From Comamonas sp. NLF-1-9 (GTDB lineage Bacteria; Pseudomonadota; Gammaproteobacteria; Burkholderiales; Burkholderiaceae_C), in NCBI RefSeq assembly GCF_019195435.1, contig NZ_CP078069.1, positions 2,294,001 through 2,358,000 of the forward strand: 64,000 bases of DNA, given 5' to 3'. Of this stretch, positions 9,490 to 18,918 are shown one piece after another. Both the position numbers and the translations under genes were made by a program. The notes under the pieces are model-generated. The model did not search any database, had not been told where the DNA came from, and saw only the letters and a program-made list of their open reading frames with translations. Position 1 is the stretch's first letter; every line of letters begins with the position of its first letter.

Positions 9490-10738
9490 CACCGGCGGCA
9501 CGGCGCTGCTGCAAAGCCGTCATGAACAGGGTCACCATGAGCAGGTAGAACAGATTGCCGCTGTTGTGCGCAAAAAAGACCTGCGTCAGGCCAAAGCCGA
9601 TATACAGCACCGGAATCGCCAGACCGGCCAGGCGCAGTGCAAAGTCGCCCTGGTCTCGCGCCGGCCATCGGGCCTCGGACCCAGGCCGTCTGGGCCAGAA
9701 CACCAGCAGGGGCACCAGATAGAAAAACAGCAGCGCGGCCACACCGACCAAGCCCCGCTTGGCAAACATGTCCAGTATTTCGTTGTGCGCATGGTCGAAC
9801 CGGAGCACGGTGGGATCCGCCTGCCCTGCCTGCACCCGCCTGGCCTTTTCGGCGCTGTACTGCCCGCGCCAGCCCAGCCAAGGCCGGTCCCGGCCCATCT
9901 CCAGCGCGAGCCGCCATTGCTCCAGACGCTGACCTGACGAGGTATTGATCGACGCAGGAATGCCTTCGCGATAGGCATCGCCTTCCTGGATCGCAATGCT
10001 CCAGCGCTGCGCCACTTCGGGCCCCTGGTACCAGCCGATCAACAGGCCCATGAGGCTCAACGCCGCCAACGCACGCCACATCCGTCGGTGGCTGTGCCCA
10101 CGCGCCAACAGCCACAGCCACAGCGGCAAGGACAGCACCCCGGCCAGCCAGCCGCCGCGCGACAGCGACAGCACCGAGCCCAGCACCCCGAGGCAGGCTG
10201 CGACCGCCAGCAAGAGCCGGGTCTGCCAGCGCCAGCGACCGCCACCGATGGCCAGCCACAGAGCGCAGATGCAGCCCAGCAGCATGCTCAAATCGCCAAA
10301 CTGGATGGCGTTCATGAAGCCGTCCACACGCGGACTGCGCTCGACCAGATTCTGGAACAAGGCCAGGGATCCGCCGCCGATGGCGCCTGCCGCTACGCCC
10401 AGCCGCAGCACGCCGGCCGGCGCAGGGTAGAGGCACAGTTGCACAAAACAAGGCAGGACGAGCAGGTACTTGGCAGGTCTGTCGGCGCTCGCCCAGCCTC
10501 GCAGAGCGTTGATATCCATGGTCCAGACCAGCCCCATGCAGACCACGCTGGCGATCCACCAGCGCATCGCCAGCGATGGCCGGCACCGGCCCCATGCACC
10601 GATGCTCAGCAAACTGGCCAGAAACAACAGCACCGCGCCGACCGAGTAACCCGACGGAAACAACAGGGCCGGGGCCGGTACCAGGAACACGCCCAGCGCC
10701 GTCAGCTGCGCAGCCCGGCGCTCGCCCTCCTGGCTCAA
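9467..10738 (-). CDS. O-antigen ligase / polymerase family membrane protein (Wzy/WaaL-like)
   Basis: The protein of about 423 residues has ten or so membrane segments and a large periplasmic loop (roughly residues 260-330, with HAHNEILDMFAKRGLVGV). This is the usual layout of WaaL/Wzy proteins that join or polymerise O-antigen units. The proposed start is TTG at 10738, overlapping the stop of the glycosyltransferase (TTGA) and preceded by GAGGTG at good distance; the only ATG is 42 codons upstream inside that gene. It follows a family 2 glycosyltransferase, which supports a role in surface glycan synthesis. Confidence 0.78.
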   Translation of the reverse strand: MSQEGERRAAQLTALGVFLVPAPALLFPSGYSVGAVLLFLASLLSIGAWGRCRPSLAMRWWIASVVCMGLVWTMDINALRGWASADRPAKYLLVLPCFVQLCLYPAPAGVLRLGVAAGAIGGGSLALFQNLVERSPRVDGFMNAIQFGDLSMLLGCICALWLAIGGGRWRWQTRLLLAVAACLGVLGSVLSLSRGGWLAGVLSLPLWLWLLARGHSHRRMWRALAALSLMGLLIGWYQGPEVAQRWSIAIQEGDAYREGIPASINTSSGQRLEQWRLALEMGRDRPWLGWRGQYSAEKARRVQAGQADPTVLRFDHAHNEILDMFAKRGLVGVAALLFFYLVPLLVFWPRRPGSEARWPARDQGDFALRLAGLAIPVLYIGFGLTQVFFAHNSGNLFYLLMVTLFMTALQQRRAAGVSAPAAG

Positions 10739-11508
10739 CGCGCCACCTCGGACGTCAAGGCATCGCGGTCGTAGTACAGCGCGGCGTAGCGAAAGAACGC
10801 CTCCAGCGCCAGAAACCAGCAGTAGAGAAAGCCGGCACCGCCGCACAAAAAGCCGCCGCGCCACACATACATGCGTGCAAACATCCAGCCGCCTGCCGCC
10901 AGGCCACGCAGCACCCCGCCCTGGGCGCTGCCGTCGGCCCGCTTGGCGGCGCCCAGCAGCGCGTACTGCCTCAGTTTTTCCAGCGAAATGCGCACGCTCG
11001 GGCGTGCTTCATGCAGCAGGCGTTCGCGCATCAGACGGCGCGGTACGCCAGGCTCGCGCAGCACCGCCTGCTCGTGCACCACGCCGACATATTCCCGCAA
11101 CTGGTCACGCCGGAACAGGCGCTCGACCCGTGTATCAGCGCGAAAACGCCGCAGCTCCCGGCCGAAGGCCACCAAGCGCCAGCGGATGCTGAAGACCGCT
11201 CGATCCCCGCTGGCCACGATGGCGCGCAGTTCCGCAGCAAACGCGGGCGACATGGTCTCGTCGGCATCCAGGAAAAAAATGTAGTCGCCGCTGGCGTGCG
11301 CAATCAGCCGGTTGCGCTGCACGGCGAAGCCTTGCCAATCCGGATAGCAGTACACCTGTGCACCCAGGCATCGCGCGATCTCCACGGTGTCGTCCGTACT
11401 GCCGCCATCGACCACCAGCAGCTGATCGGCAAACGCCGCGCTGCGCAGGCAGCGGGCGATGCAGCGGGCCTCATTGAGGGCCAGGACGGCAACCGTCAGC
11501 GTCGGCAT
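10735..11508 (-). CDS. Family 2 glycosyltransferase (WaaE/KdtX-like)
   Basis: The 257-residue GT-A enzyme shows the nucleotide-sugar site VAVLALNEARCI at 7-18, VVDGGSTDD at 32-40 and the metal-binding DADE at 81-84. The C-terminal region is amphipathic or hydrophobic (GGWMFARMYVWRGGFLCG and following), suggesting membrane contact. The pattern is close to LPS-core beta-1,4-glucosyltransferases of the WaaE/KdtX type, but donor and acceptor are unproven. The start is taken at MPTLTV; an ATG six codons earlier is possible. It is translationally coupled to the O-antigen-ligase-like gene. Confidence 0.82.
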   Translation of the reverse strand: MPTLTVAVLALNEARCIARCLRSAAFADQLLVVDGGSTDDTVEIARCLGAQVYCYPDWQGFAVQRNRLIAHASGDYIFFLDADETMSPAFAAELRAIVASGDRAVFSIRWRLVAFGRELRRFRADTRVERLFRRDQLREYVGVVHEQAVLREPGVPRRLMRERLLHEARPSVRISLEKLRQYALLGAAKRADGSAQGGVLRGLAAGGWMFARMYVWRGGFLCGGAGFLYCWFLALEAFFRYAALYYDRDALTSEVAR

Positions 11509-11583
11509 GCAAGCTGTGGAACACAATCCGGCCTGCTCTTGCGCACGGCCTACCTGCGCCAGCGCCGTGCGGGCGCCAGCCGT

Positions 11584-11790
11584 TCAATGCCCACCCTTGA
11601 AAACCTCACCCTCCTTGAGCCGGTAGATCGTGCCGCAGTAGGGGCAGCGGGCTTGGTGCTGGCGCGCGATTTCCAGGAACACGCGCGGGTGGCCGTTCCA
11701 CAGCTGCATGTCGGCCTTGGGGCTGGGGCAGTGGATGCCGCCATTGCCGTCCAGGTCCCTGGCGAGCAGTTCGACGATGGTTTCGGGCAT
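11584..11790 (-). CDS. CHCC-type zinc-finger domain protein
   Basis: This small protein of 68 residues has a zinc ligand set Cys21 (GIHCPSP), His34 (WNGHPRVF), Cys49 and Cys52 (ARCPYCGT). It matches the CHCC domain also found in the mitochondrial complex I subunit NDUFS6. Its start is 5 bases after the ilvE stop, a pairing I recall as common in Burkholderiales. The function in bacteria is not established. Confidence 0.85.
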   Translation of the reverse strand: MPETIVELLARDLDGNGGIHCPSPKADMQLWNGHPRVFLEIARQHQARCPYCGTIYRLKEGEVFKGGH

Positions 11791-11795
11791 GGCGT

Positions 11796-12734
11796 TCAGA
11801 CCCGGGTGAGCCAGTGGGCGTACTTGGCGTTGCGCCCGCCCACGATGTCGAAGAAGGCCGACTGGATCTTCTCGGTGACGGGGCCGCGCGCGCCGGCGCC
11901 GATCTGCAGGCGGTCGTATTCGCGGATCGGGGTGATCTCGGCCGCCGTGCCGCTGAAGAACATTTCGTCGGCGATGTAGCACTCGTCGCGCGTGATGCGC
12001 TTTTGCACCACCTCGATGCCCAGATCCTTGCAGATGTGCAGCACGGTGTTGCGCGTGATGCCGTTGAGCGCGCCCGCCGACAGGTCGGGCGTATAGACCA
12101 CGCCGTCCTTGACGATGTAGACGTTCTCGCCCGAGCCTTCGCTCACGAAGCCGGCGTTGTCCAGCAAGATGGCTTCGTCGTAGCCGTCGTCGGTCGCTTC
12201 CATGTTGGCCAGGATGGAGTTGGTGTAGTTGCTCACCGTCTTGGCCTGCGTCATGGTGATGTTGACGTGATGGCGCGTGTAGCTGCTGGTCTTGACGCGG
12301 ATGCCCTTTTTCATGCCCTCTTCACCCAGGTAGGCGCCCCAGGCCCAGGCGGCGACCATGATGTGGATGTCGTTGCCCTTGGGCGATACGCCGAGCTTCT
12401 TGTCGCCTATCCAGATGAGCGGGCGCAGATAGCAGGACTTGAGCTGGTTGGCGCGCACCACTTCGCGCTGCGCCTCGTTCACCTGCTCGATGCTGAAGGG
12501 GATGTGCATGCGCAGGATCTTGGCGCTGTTGAACAGGCGCTGGGTGTGCTCCTGCAGGCGAAAGATGGCGGTGCCGCCCTCGGCGTCGTAGGCGCGCACG
12601 CCCTCGAAGGCGCCGCAGCCGTAGTGCAGCGTGTGGGTGAGCACATGGATCCTGGCGTCGCGCCAATCGACCATCTGACCATCCATCCAGATCTTTCCGT
12701 CACGATCAGCGAGCGAAGGAGCTGTGGAACTCAT
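11796..12734 (-). CDS. ilvE: Branched-chain amino acid aminotransferase
   Basis: IlvE performs the last, PLP-dependent transamination in isoleucine, leucine and valine synthesis. The 312-residue class IV aminotransferase has HTLHYGCGAFEGVRAY at about 34-49, the PLP lysine K165 in MTQAKTVSNY, and FVSEGSGENVYIV in the active-site strand. Length is typical. It heads a leftward run with the CHCC zinc-finger gene and then two glycan genes. Confidence 0.96.
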   Translation of the reverse strand: MSSTAPSLADRDGKIWMDGQMVDWRDARIHVLTHTLHYGCGAFEGVRAYDAEGGTAIFRLQEHTQRLFNSAKILRMHIPFSIEQVNEAQREVVRANQLKSCYLRPLIWIGDKKLGVSPKGNDIHIMVAAWAWGAYLGEEGMKKGIRVKTSSYTRHHVNITMTQAKTVSNYTNSILANMEATDDGYDEAILLDNAGFVSEGSGENVYIVKDGVVYTPDLSAGALNGITRNTVLHICKDLGIEVVQKRITRDECYIADEMFFSGTAAEITPIREYDRLQIGAGARGPVTEKIQSAFFDIVGGRNAKYAHWLTRV

Positions 12735-12773
12735 CTGTATCCCCTGTAAACTGAATCAGAATAACCGGGCATT

Positions 12774-13187
12774 CTACGATCCGCTCGGGCCCGCGCGGAT
12801 TTCCCCGCGCTCGATCTGCCAGTGCGCAAGACGCCCGCCGCTGAACTCACAGACGACGCGCGCGCCGCTGGCGTCGCGCCAGGCCCAGCGCTCGGGCTGC
12901 TCGCCCTCGGCGCCCAGGCGCTCGCCCAGGGCCTGCGCAAGGGCTACCACATGCAGCAGATTGACCCCGCGGCGCAAGCGGGAATGCAGCATCACCGCGC
13001 TCGCTACCGTGCCCACGGGGCGCGCCGCCGCGCGGCGCAGCACCTGCATCAGCCGCGTGAAGTGCAGCAGCAGCCACAGCAGCGCGCCGCCCGCGCCGGC
13101 CAGCAGCCCGGGCCAGCCCCAGGCGCGCCAGCACAGCGCGATCAGCGCAACCAGCGCCAGCGGTGCGGCCAAGCGGCGCAGCGCCAT
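12774..13187 (-). CDS. Hypothetical membrane protein
   Basis: The 137-residue protein has two hydrophobic segments at the N-terminus (about residues 5-22 and 25-45) and a basic-to-acidic soluble part ending in a VVCEFSGGRLAHWQIERGEI strand region. It starts 3 bases after the radA stop and is co-directional, so it is probably cotranscribed. I do not recognise a family. Confidence 0.65.
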   Translation of the reverse strand: MALRRLAAPLALVALIALCWRAWGWPGLLAGAGGALLWLLLHFTRLMQVLRRAAARPVGTVASAVMLHSRLRRGVNLLHVVALAQALGERLGAEGEQPERWAWRDASGARVVCEFSGGRLAHWQIERGEIRAGPSGS

Positions 13188-13190
13188 GAC

Positions 13191-14573
13191 TCAGCTGAGG
13201 GCGCGCACCGCGTCCAGCGCCTGCTCCACGCGGTCCACGGCGTGGATGGCCAGGCCGGCGATGGGTTTTTTGGGTGCGTTGGCCTTGGGCACGACGGCAA
13301 CGGCAAAGCCGAGTTTGGCCGCTTCCCTCAGCCGCTCCTGCCCGCGCGGGGCCGGGCGCACCTCGCCGGCCAGGCCAACCTCGCCAAAGGCGATGAAGCC
13401 CTTGGGCAGGGGTTTGGCGCGCAGGCTGGAGCTGATGGCCAGCAGCACCGCCAGGTCGGCCGCGGGCTCGGCGATGCGCACGCCGCCTACCGCGTTGACG
13501 AACACGTCCTGGTCAAAGCAGGCCACGCCCGCATGGCGGTGCAGCACGGCCAGCAGCATGGCCAGGCGATCTCGATCGAGCCCCACGGACAGCCGCCGCG
13601 GACTGGGTCCGCCGCCATCGACCAAGGCCTGGATTTCCACCAGCAGCGGGCGCGTGCCCTCCAGCGTGACGAGCACGCAGGAGCCGGGCACCGGCTCGCT
13701 GTGCTGGCTCAGGAAGATCGCGCTCGGGTTGGATACGCCCTTGAGGCCGTGCTCGGTCATCGCGAAGACGCCGATTTCGTTCACGGCGCCAAAGCGGTTC
13801 TTGATCGCGCGCACCAGGCGAAAGCTGCTGTGCGTGTCGCCCTCGAAGTAGAGCACGGTGTCGACCATGTGCTCGAGCACGCGCGGGCCGGCGATGGCGC
13901 CCTCCTTGGTGACGTGGCCGACCAGCACCACCGCGATGCCGCTGGCCTTGGCCAGGCGCGTGAGGTGGGCCGCGCATTCGCGCACCTGGGCGACGCTGCC
14001 CGGAGCGCTGGCGAGCTGGTCGGAATACATCGTCTGGATGGAGTCGATCACGCAGACGGCGGGCTGCACCGCATCGACGGTGGCAAGGATTTTTTCCAGC
14101 TGGATTTCGGCCAGCACCTGCACGCCGCTGCCCGCCAGGCCCAGGCGGCGCGCGCGCAGCGCCACCTGCGCGCCGCTTTCTTCGCCGCTCACGTAGAGCA
14201 CCGGCAGGCCCAGGCGCTGCAGCGCGTCCAGCGCCTGCAGCAGCAGCGTGGATTTGCCTATGCCCGGATCGCCCCCGATCAGCGCCACGCCGCCCTCGAC
14301 GATGCCGCCGCCCAGCACTCGGTCCAGCTCGGCGATGCCGGTCGCCGTGCGCGCGACTTCGCTCGCTTCGATGCTGGACAGCGGCACGACTTGCTGCGCC
14401 GGCGCCAGGCCCGCGTACTGCGCGCCGCTCAGGCGGTTCTTGCCCGCGCCGGGGACTTCGCCCGCGGTTTCCACCAGCGTGTTCCAGGCGCCGCAGCCCG
14501 GGCATTTGCCCAGCCAGCGCGGGCTGCTGGCGCCGCATTCATTGCAGGTGTAGAGGGTTTTTTCCTTGGCCAT
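13191..14573 (-). CDS. radA: DNA repair protein RadA
   Basis: RadA is a RecA-like ATPase and helicase that extends D-loops and helps process recombination intermediates. The 460 residues begin with the C4 zinc finger (Cys10, Cys13, Cys24, Cys27). They continue with the Walker A GGDPGIGKST, the RadA-specific KNRFG motif (AIKNRFGAVNEIGVF) and a C-terminal Lon-like domain ending the protein. Length matches the family. Confidence 0.96.
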   Translation of the reverse strand: MAKEKTLYTCNECGASSPRWLGKCPGCGAWNTLVETAGEVPGAGKNRLSGAQYAGLAPAQQVVPLSSIEASEVARTATGIAELDRVLGGGIVEGGVALIGGDPGIGKSTLLLQALDALQRLGLPVLYVSGEESGAQVALRARRLGLAGSGVQVLAEIQLEKILATVDAVQPAVCVIDSIQTMYSDQLASAPGSVAQVRECAAHLTRLAKASGIAVVLVGHVTKEGAIAGPRVLEHMVDTVLYFEGDTHSSFRLVRAIKNRFGAVNEIGVFAMTEHGLKGVSNPSAIFLSQHSEPVPGSCVLVTLEGTRPLLVEIQALVDGGGPSPRRLSVGLDRDRLAMLLAVLHRHAGVACFDQDVFVNAVGGVRIAEPAADLAVLLAISSSLRAKPLPKGFIAFGEVGLAGEVRPAPRGQERLREAAKLGFAVAVVPKANAPKKPIAGLAIHAVDRVEQALDAVRALS

Positions 14574-14599
14574 GGCCGATGCTAGCCGTTTGGGCCGTG

Positions 14600-14702
14600 T
14601 TCCATCAAATTGATAGCTTGTCGCGCTTGTCCGGCAACCGTTCTCGGCACGGATGACTCTCGAAATATTGCACTGACTGCGCTCACAGCTATCGTTTTCA
14701 GT
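14600..14702. repeat. Dispersed GATAGCT/AGCGCTTG palindromic repeat, intergenic copy
   Basis: The gap before radA holds AATTGATAGCTTGTCGCGCT at its left and CTCACAGCTATCGTTTTCAG at its right, in inverted orientation. It is one copy of the short repeat family also seen at 7598, 17988, 22186, 33752, 38032, 44032 and 59700. Confidence 0.5.
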
Positions 14703-14705
14703 GCG

Positions 14706-15464
14706 CTAGCCGGGCGGCGCAAGACGCAGCGCGCGCAGCGCCTCGGGCAAGCTGTGCGCCTGGGGCAGCCAGTGGTCTACCGCCGCGCCCAGGGCTACGG
14801 CGCACAACAGCAGGAGCAGCATGGGCCGGCGCGTCAGGCGCAGCGCCGCGCCCAGCCAGCCGCTGCGCTCCAGCCCGATCGCGGTGCGCGCGGCGACACC
14901 GGCAAAGGCCAGCTCCAGCGCCACCGCCAGCAGCACGTCCCAGCCGAAGAACAGCAGCGCAAAACTGCCCGCACCCAGCAGCAGCGCGGCAAGCAGCGCA
15001 AACAGCGCGAGCACCGGCACGACGACCACGGCGCCGGCCAAGCCCAGCGCCTCGCCCAGCTGGGCCGCACCCTGGGCCGCGTCACCAACTGGCGCTTCGC
15101 CTCCCGCCGCTTCGGGCAGCAGCGGGCGCAGCGCTTGCGCCGCGTCGGCGCCGATCTCGGCGGCGTCCAGCGCGTCGCCCACGCGCATGCGATGGTGCTT
15201 GCCCGGGCGCAGCAGCCACAGCGCCCAGCAGCGCAGCACCAGCAGATAGGCGCCGTAGCCCGCGGCCAGCGCCAGCAGGTAGCGCAGCGCCAGGCTGTGC
15301 ACGCCCGCCTGGCGCAGCAGCGCCGAGCTGCCCCAGGTGAGCGCCAGCGTGAGGGCGCCGATCAGCCAGCCATGCAGGCGCAGACTGTGGCGCCGGCGCA
15401 AGTCCTGCTCCAGCGCCCGGCGCTGCAGGCGCAAGCTGGTCCAGCGGCTGCGCGGGGCGGGCAT
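14706..15464 (-). CDS. Hypothetical multi-pass membrane protein
   Basis: The 252-residue protein has five or so hydrophobic segments: two near residues 33-80, two near 140-185, and one near the C-terminus (PMLLLLLCAVALGAAVDHWL). Short basic loops lie between them. It lies between alr and radA on the same strand, 20 bases after alr. The family is not recognised. An in-frame upstream ATG would overlap alr, so the later ATG was chosen. Confidence 0.65.
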   Translation of the reverse strand: MPAPRSRWTSLRLQRRALEQDLRRRHSLRLHGWLIGALTLALTWGSSALLRQAGVHSLALRYLLALAAGYGAYLLVLRCWALWLLRPGKHHRMRVGDALDAAEIGADAAQALRPLLPEAAGGEAPVGDAAQGAAQLGEALGLAGAVVVVPVLALFALLAALLLGAGSFALLFFGWDVLLAVALELAFAGVAARTAIGLERSGWLGAALRLTRRPMLLLLLCAVALGAAVDHWLPQAHSLPEALRALRLAPPG

Positions 15465-15484
15465 GGCGCAGACCCTCGCGCCCC

Positions 15485-16582
15485 TTAGTCCTGCAGCAGC
15501 ACCGGCACGCGCGGCGCCAGCGCGCACAGCAGCTCATAGCCTATGGTGCCCGCGGCCGCGGCCACTTCTTCGACGGCCAGCACGGCGCCGCTGGCGGCGC
15601 GCCCCCACAGCGTCACCTCGCTGCCCAGGCCCGCTGCCGGCAGGGCGGTGAGGTCCACCGCCAGCATGTCCATGCTCACGCGCCCCAGGGTGCGGCTGCG
15701 CGCGCCGTCGACCAGCACCGGCGTGCCGGTGGCCGCGTGGCGCGGATAGCCGTCGGCATAGCCGCAGGCCACGGTGCCTATCACCATAGGCCGGTCGGCG
15801 GTAAAGGTGGAGCCGTAGCCCACGGTATCGCCCGGCTGCAGGTGCTGCACGCCGATGACGCGCGCGGCCAGCGTCATTGCCGGCCGCAAGCCCCAGTGCT
15901 GCAGATCGTGCTCGGGAAAATCGGGCGCGCTGCCATAGACCATGATGCCCGGGCGCACCCAGTCGGCGCGCACGCTGGCCTCGTGCGCATGGCGCAAAAG
16001 CGCAGCGCTGTTGCTCAGGCTGCGCCCGCCCGGCAGATCGCGCGTGGTGGCCTCAAACACCGCGACCTGGTGCGCTATGCCGCGCGCGCCATCGGCATCG
16101 GAGAAGTGCGTGGCCAGCGTGATCTCGTCGACCTGCGTGAGCGCGTTCAGCCGCGCCCAGGCCGCGCGGTAGCGCCCGGGGGCAAAACCCAGGCGGTTCA
16201 TACCCGAGTTCATCAGCAGGAAGACGTGGTGCGGCGTCTGCGTCTTGTGCTGGCCGAGCCAGTCGATCTGCGCCTCGGTGTGCACCGCATGCCACAGCGA
16301 CAGGCGCGAGCACAGCTCCAGGTCGCGCGGCTCGAACACGCCCTCGAGCAGCAGGATGGGCCCGCGCCAGCCGAGATCGCGCAGCCGCTGGGCCTCTGCC
16401 AGGTCGAGCAGCGCAAAGCCGTCGGCGCCGCGCAGGGCGTCGAACACGCGTTCGATGCCGTGGCCGTAGGCATTGGCCTTGACCACGGCCCAGACGCGCG
16501 CGCCTTGCGCCCGCTGGCGTGCGATGCCGAGGTTGTGGCGCAGCGCGCCGGCGTGGATGGTCGCTAGGATGGGGCGTGGCAT
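15485..16582 (-). CDS. alr: Alanine racemase
   Basis: Alr makes D-alanine for peptidoglycan. The 365-residue fold-type III PLP enzyme has the cofactor lysine K35 in [11 protein letters not shown], the catalytic tyrosine Y256 in [10 protein letters not shown], and the substrate-site [10 protein letters not shown] near 124-133. It diverges from lplT, with 145 bases between them, and leads a leftward run toward radA. Confidence 0.96.
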   Translation of the reverse strand: MPRPILATIHAGALRHNLGIARQRAQGARVWAVVKANAYGHGIERVFDALRGADGFALLDLAEAQRLRDLGWRGPILLLEGVFEPRDLELCSRLSLWHAVHTEAQIDWLGQHKTQTPHHVFLLMNSGMNRLGFAPGRYRAAWARLNALTQVDEITLATHFSDADGARGIAHQVAVFEATTRDLPGGRSLSNSAALLRHAHEASVRADWVRPGIMVYGSAPDFPEHDLQHWGLRPAMTLAARVIGVQHLQPGDTVGYGSTFTADRPMVIGTVACGYADGYPRHAATGTPVLVDGARSRTLGRVSMDMLAVDLTALPAAGLGSEVTLWGRAASGAVLAVEEVAAAAGTIGYELLCALAPRVPVLLQD

Positions 16583-16727
16583 GTCTATCCCGGGACAAGA
16601 GGGCAAAAGCGCGGGCATTCTCGCACCGGCTGCTCCCGGGGCTGCGTGATATAAACCCGCGCGTCGCTCCACGGAGTTCCCCACCTTCTACTTCGCCCCC
16701 GCAGCCGGGGCGGTTTGCCAGCTCCTG

Positions 16728-17990
16728 ATGAAGCGCGGTTTCTACACCATCATGTCGGCGCAGTTCTTCAGCTCGCTGGCAGACAACGCCTTGTTTGTCG
16801 TGGCCGTAGAGCTGCTGCGCACCGACGGTGCACCCGCCTGGCAGGCGGCGGCGCTGGTGCCTATGTTCGCGCTGTTTTACGTGCTGCTCGCGCCCTGGGT
16901 GGGCGCGTTTGCCGACTCCCTGCCCAAGGGGCGGGTGATGTTCTACAGCAATGCGGTCAAGGCCCTGGGCTGCGTGCTGATGCTGGTGGGCTCGCACCCG
17001 CTGCTGGCCTATGGCGTGGTGGGCCTGGGGGCGGCCGCGTATTCACCGGCCAAGTACGGCATCCTCACCGAGCTGCTGCCCGCTTCGCGGCTGGTCAAGG
17101 CCAACGGCTGGATCGAGGGACTGACGATTGCCTCCATCATCCTGGGCGTGGTGCTGGGCGGCCAGCTGGTCGCGCCCGAGATGGCCGAGCTGCTGCTGGC
17201 CGGGCAGTGGCCGGGCGTGGAGCTGCCGGCCGAAGGCGCGATCCTTGCGCTGATTCCGGTCTATCTGCTGGCCGGCTGGTTCAATCTGCACATACCGCTC
17301 ACGCGCACGCGCCGCCGGCCCATGCCGCGCAACCCGCTGGCGCTGCTGCCCGACTTTCGCGAATGCAACCGGCGCCTGTGGCGCGACAAGCTCGGGCAGA
17401 TCTCGCTCGCCTCCACCACGCTGTTCTGGGGCGTGTCGGGCAATCTGCGCTACGTGGTGCTGGCCTGGGCGGCGGCGGCGCTGGGCTATGGCACGACCAA
17501 GGCGGCGGCGCTGGTGGGCGTGGTGGCGCTGGGCACGGCCAGCGGGGCGGTGTTCGCGTCGTTGCGCATCCGGCTCGATCGCGCGCCGCGCGTGATTCCC
17601 TGGGGCATAGGCATGGGCGTGCTGGTGATGGCGATGAACCTGATCGACAGCATCTGGGTGGCCGTGCCCTTTCTGGTCTTCATGGGCGCGCTCGGCGGCT
17701 TTCTGGTGGTGCCGATGAATGCGCTGCTGCAGCACCGCGGCCACCACCTGATGGGCGCGGGGCGATCGATCGCGGTGCAGAATTTCAATGAGCAGCTGGC
17801 CATCCTGCTCATGGGCGCGGCCTACAGCGCGGCCAGCAGCTGGGGGCTGTCGGCCTTTGGCGCCGTCACCGCCTTTGGCGCGACGGTCACACTGGTGATG
17901 TGGCTGATCCAGCGCTGGTACGCCTGGAATTTGCGCACCTTCCGCGAAGAGATGTCGCGCCTGAAGGTGATCGCCCGGCGCGACAAATGA
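16728..17990 (+). CDS. lplT: Lysophospholipid transporter LplT
   Basis: LplT flips lysophospholipids inward for reacylation by Aas. The 420-residue protein is an MFS-type carrier with about 11-12 membrane segments. It opens MKRGFYTIMSAQFFSSLADN, which is characteristic of the family, and contains FADSLPKGRVMFYSNAVK in the first cytoplasmic loop. No aas gene is visible next to it. Confidence 0.9.
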   Translation: MKRGFYTIMSAQFFSSLADNALFVVAVELLRTDGAPAWQAAALVPMFALFYVLLAPWVGAFADSLPKGRVMFYSNAVKALGCVLMLVGSHPLLAYGVVGLGAAAYSPAKYGILTELLPASRLVKANGWIEGLTIASIILGVVLGGQLVAPEMAELLLAGQWPGVELPAEGAILALIPVYLLAGWFNLHIPLTRTRRRPMPRNPLALLPDFRECNRRLWRDKLGQISLASTTLFWGVSGNLRYVVLAWAAAALGYGTTKAAALVGVVALGTASGAVFASLRIRLDRAPRVIPWGIGMGVLVMAMNLIDSIWVAVPFLVFMGALGGFLVVPMNALLQHRGHHLMGAGRSIAVQNFNEQLAILLMGAAYSAASSWGLSAFGAVTAFGATVTLVMWLIQRWYAWNLRTFREEMSRLKVIARRDK

Positions 17991-18041
17991 TTTTTCATAG
18001 CTGCAGGCGCGCGCCAGACGTGCGTTTGCGGCAGTTTTCAT
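17988..18041. repeat. Dispersed GATAGCT/AGCGCTTG palindromic repeat, copy before the EamA gene
   Basis: The text from TTTTTCATAGCTGCAGGCGC to GTGCGTTTGCGGCAGTTTTC forms a loose inverted repeat. Its right edge carries the ATG of the EamA gene (18040), so the element forms the whole leader between lplT and this gene. Confidence 0.5.
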
Positions 18042-18918
18042 GCATAAATCCCTGCCCGTTCTCGCCCTGTTGTGCAACGCCCTGATCTGGGGCGTTTCCT
18101 GGTGGCCGCTGCGCCGCATGTACGAGGCCGGGCTGCACCCGCTGTGGGCCATCGCGGCGATGTTCGCGCTCATCACGCTCACGCTGCTGTTGCTGCGCCC
18201 CGGCGCACTGCGTCGGCTGCTGCGCACGCCCGGGCTGTGGCTGCTGGTGCTGGTGGCGGGGCTGACCAACGTCGGCTTCAACTGGGCCGTGACCATTGGC
18301 GACGTGGTGCGAGTGGTCATCCTGTTTTACCTGATGCCCGCCTGGTCCATCCTGCTGGCCTGGCGCTTTCTGGGCGAGCCGCCCACGCGCAGCGCGCTGG
18401 CGCGCCTGGTGCTGGCCTTTGCCGGCGTGCTGCTGGTGCTCTGGCCGGCGGACGGCAAGCTGGCGCACTTCACGCGCGGCTTTTCTCTGGCCGATGCGCT
18501 CGCGCTGCTGGGCGGCTTCATGTTTGCGGCGACCAACGTGGCGCTGCGCCGCCTGCGCGACGAACCCACGCCGGCGCGCGTGCTGGCCATGTTTGCCGGC
18601 GGCGCGCTGCTCGGCGGCCTGGCGGCCGCGGCCGGCCAGAGCCTGGGCGCGGTACCCGCGCTGCCCGGCGCCGACGCCGCCTGGCTGGTGCCGCTGCTGC
18701 TGTGGGCCGGCGCGCTGATGCTGGCCAACTGGGCGCTGCAGTACGGCGCAACCCGTCTGCCCGCGGGCACCACGGCGCTGGTCATGCTCTGCGAGGTGTT
18801 GTTCGCCAGCGCCTCTTCGGTAGCGGCCGGCGCGGCCCAGCCGACGCTGCGCACCTGGGCCGGTGGCGCCCTGATCATCTCGGCCTCGCTGCTGGCGGCG
18901 CTGCAGGCGCGCCGCTGA
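18040..18918 (+). CDS. DMT superfamily (EamA domain) transporter
   Basis: The 292-residue protein has ten hydrophobic segments in two EamA repeats. The first starts LALLCNALIWGVSWWPLRRM and the second near residue 150 (LADALALLGGFMFAATNVAL). Such carriers export or import small metabolites; the substrate is unknown. It is 49 bases after lplT on the same strand. Confidence 0.88.
   Translation: MHKSLPVLALLCNALIWGVSWWPLRRMYEAGLHPLWAIAAMFALITLTLLLLRPGALRRLLRTPGLWLLVLVAGLTNVGFNWAVTIGDVVRVVILFYLMPAWSILLAWRFLGEPPTRSALARLVLAFAGVLLVLWPADGKLAHFTRGFSLADALALLGGFMFAATNVALRRLRDEPTPARVLAMFAGGALLGGLAAAAGQSLGAVPALPGADAAWLVPLLLWAGALMLANWALQYGATRLPAGTTALVMLCEVLFASASSVAAGAAQPTLRTWAGGALIISASLLAALQARR

Noticed and set aside
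12822..14585. 587-codon plus-strand frame opposite radA
   Set aside because: Shadow frame; RadA motifs on the other strand are decisive.
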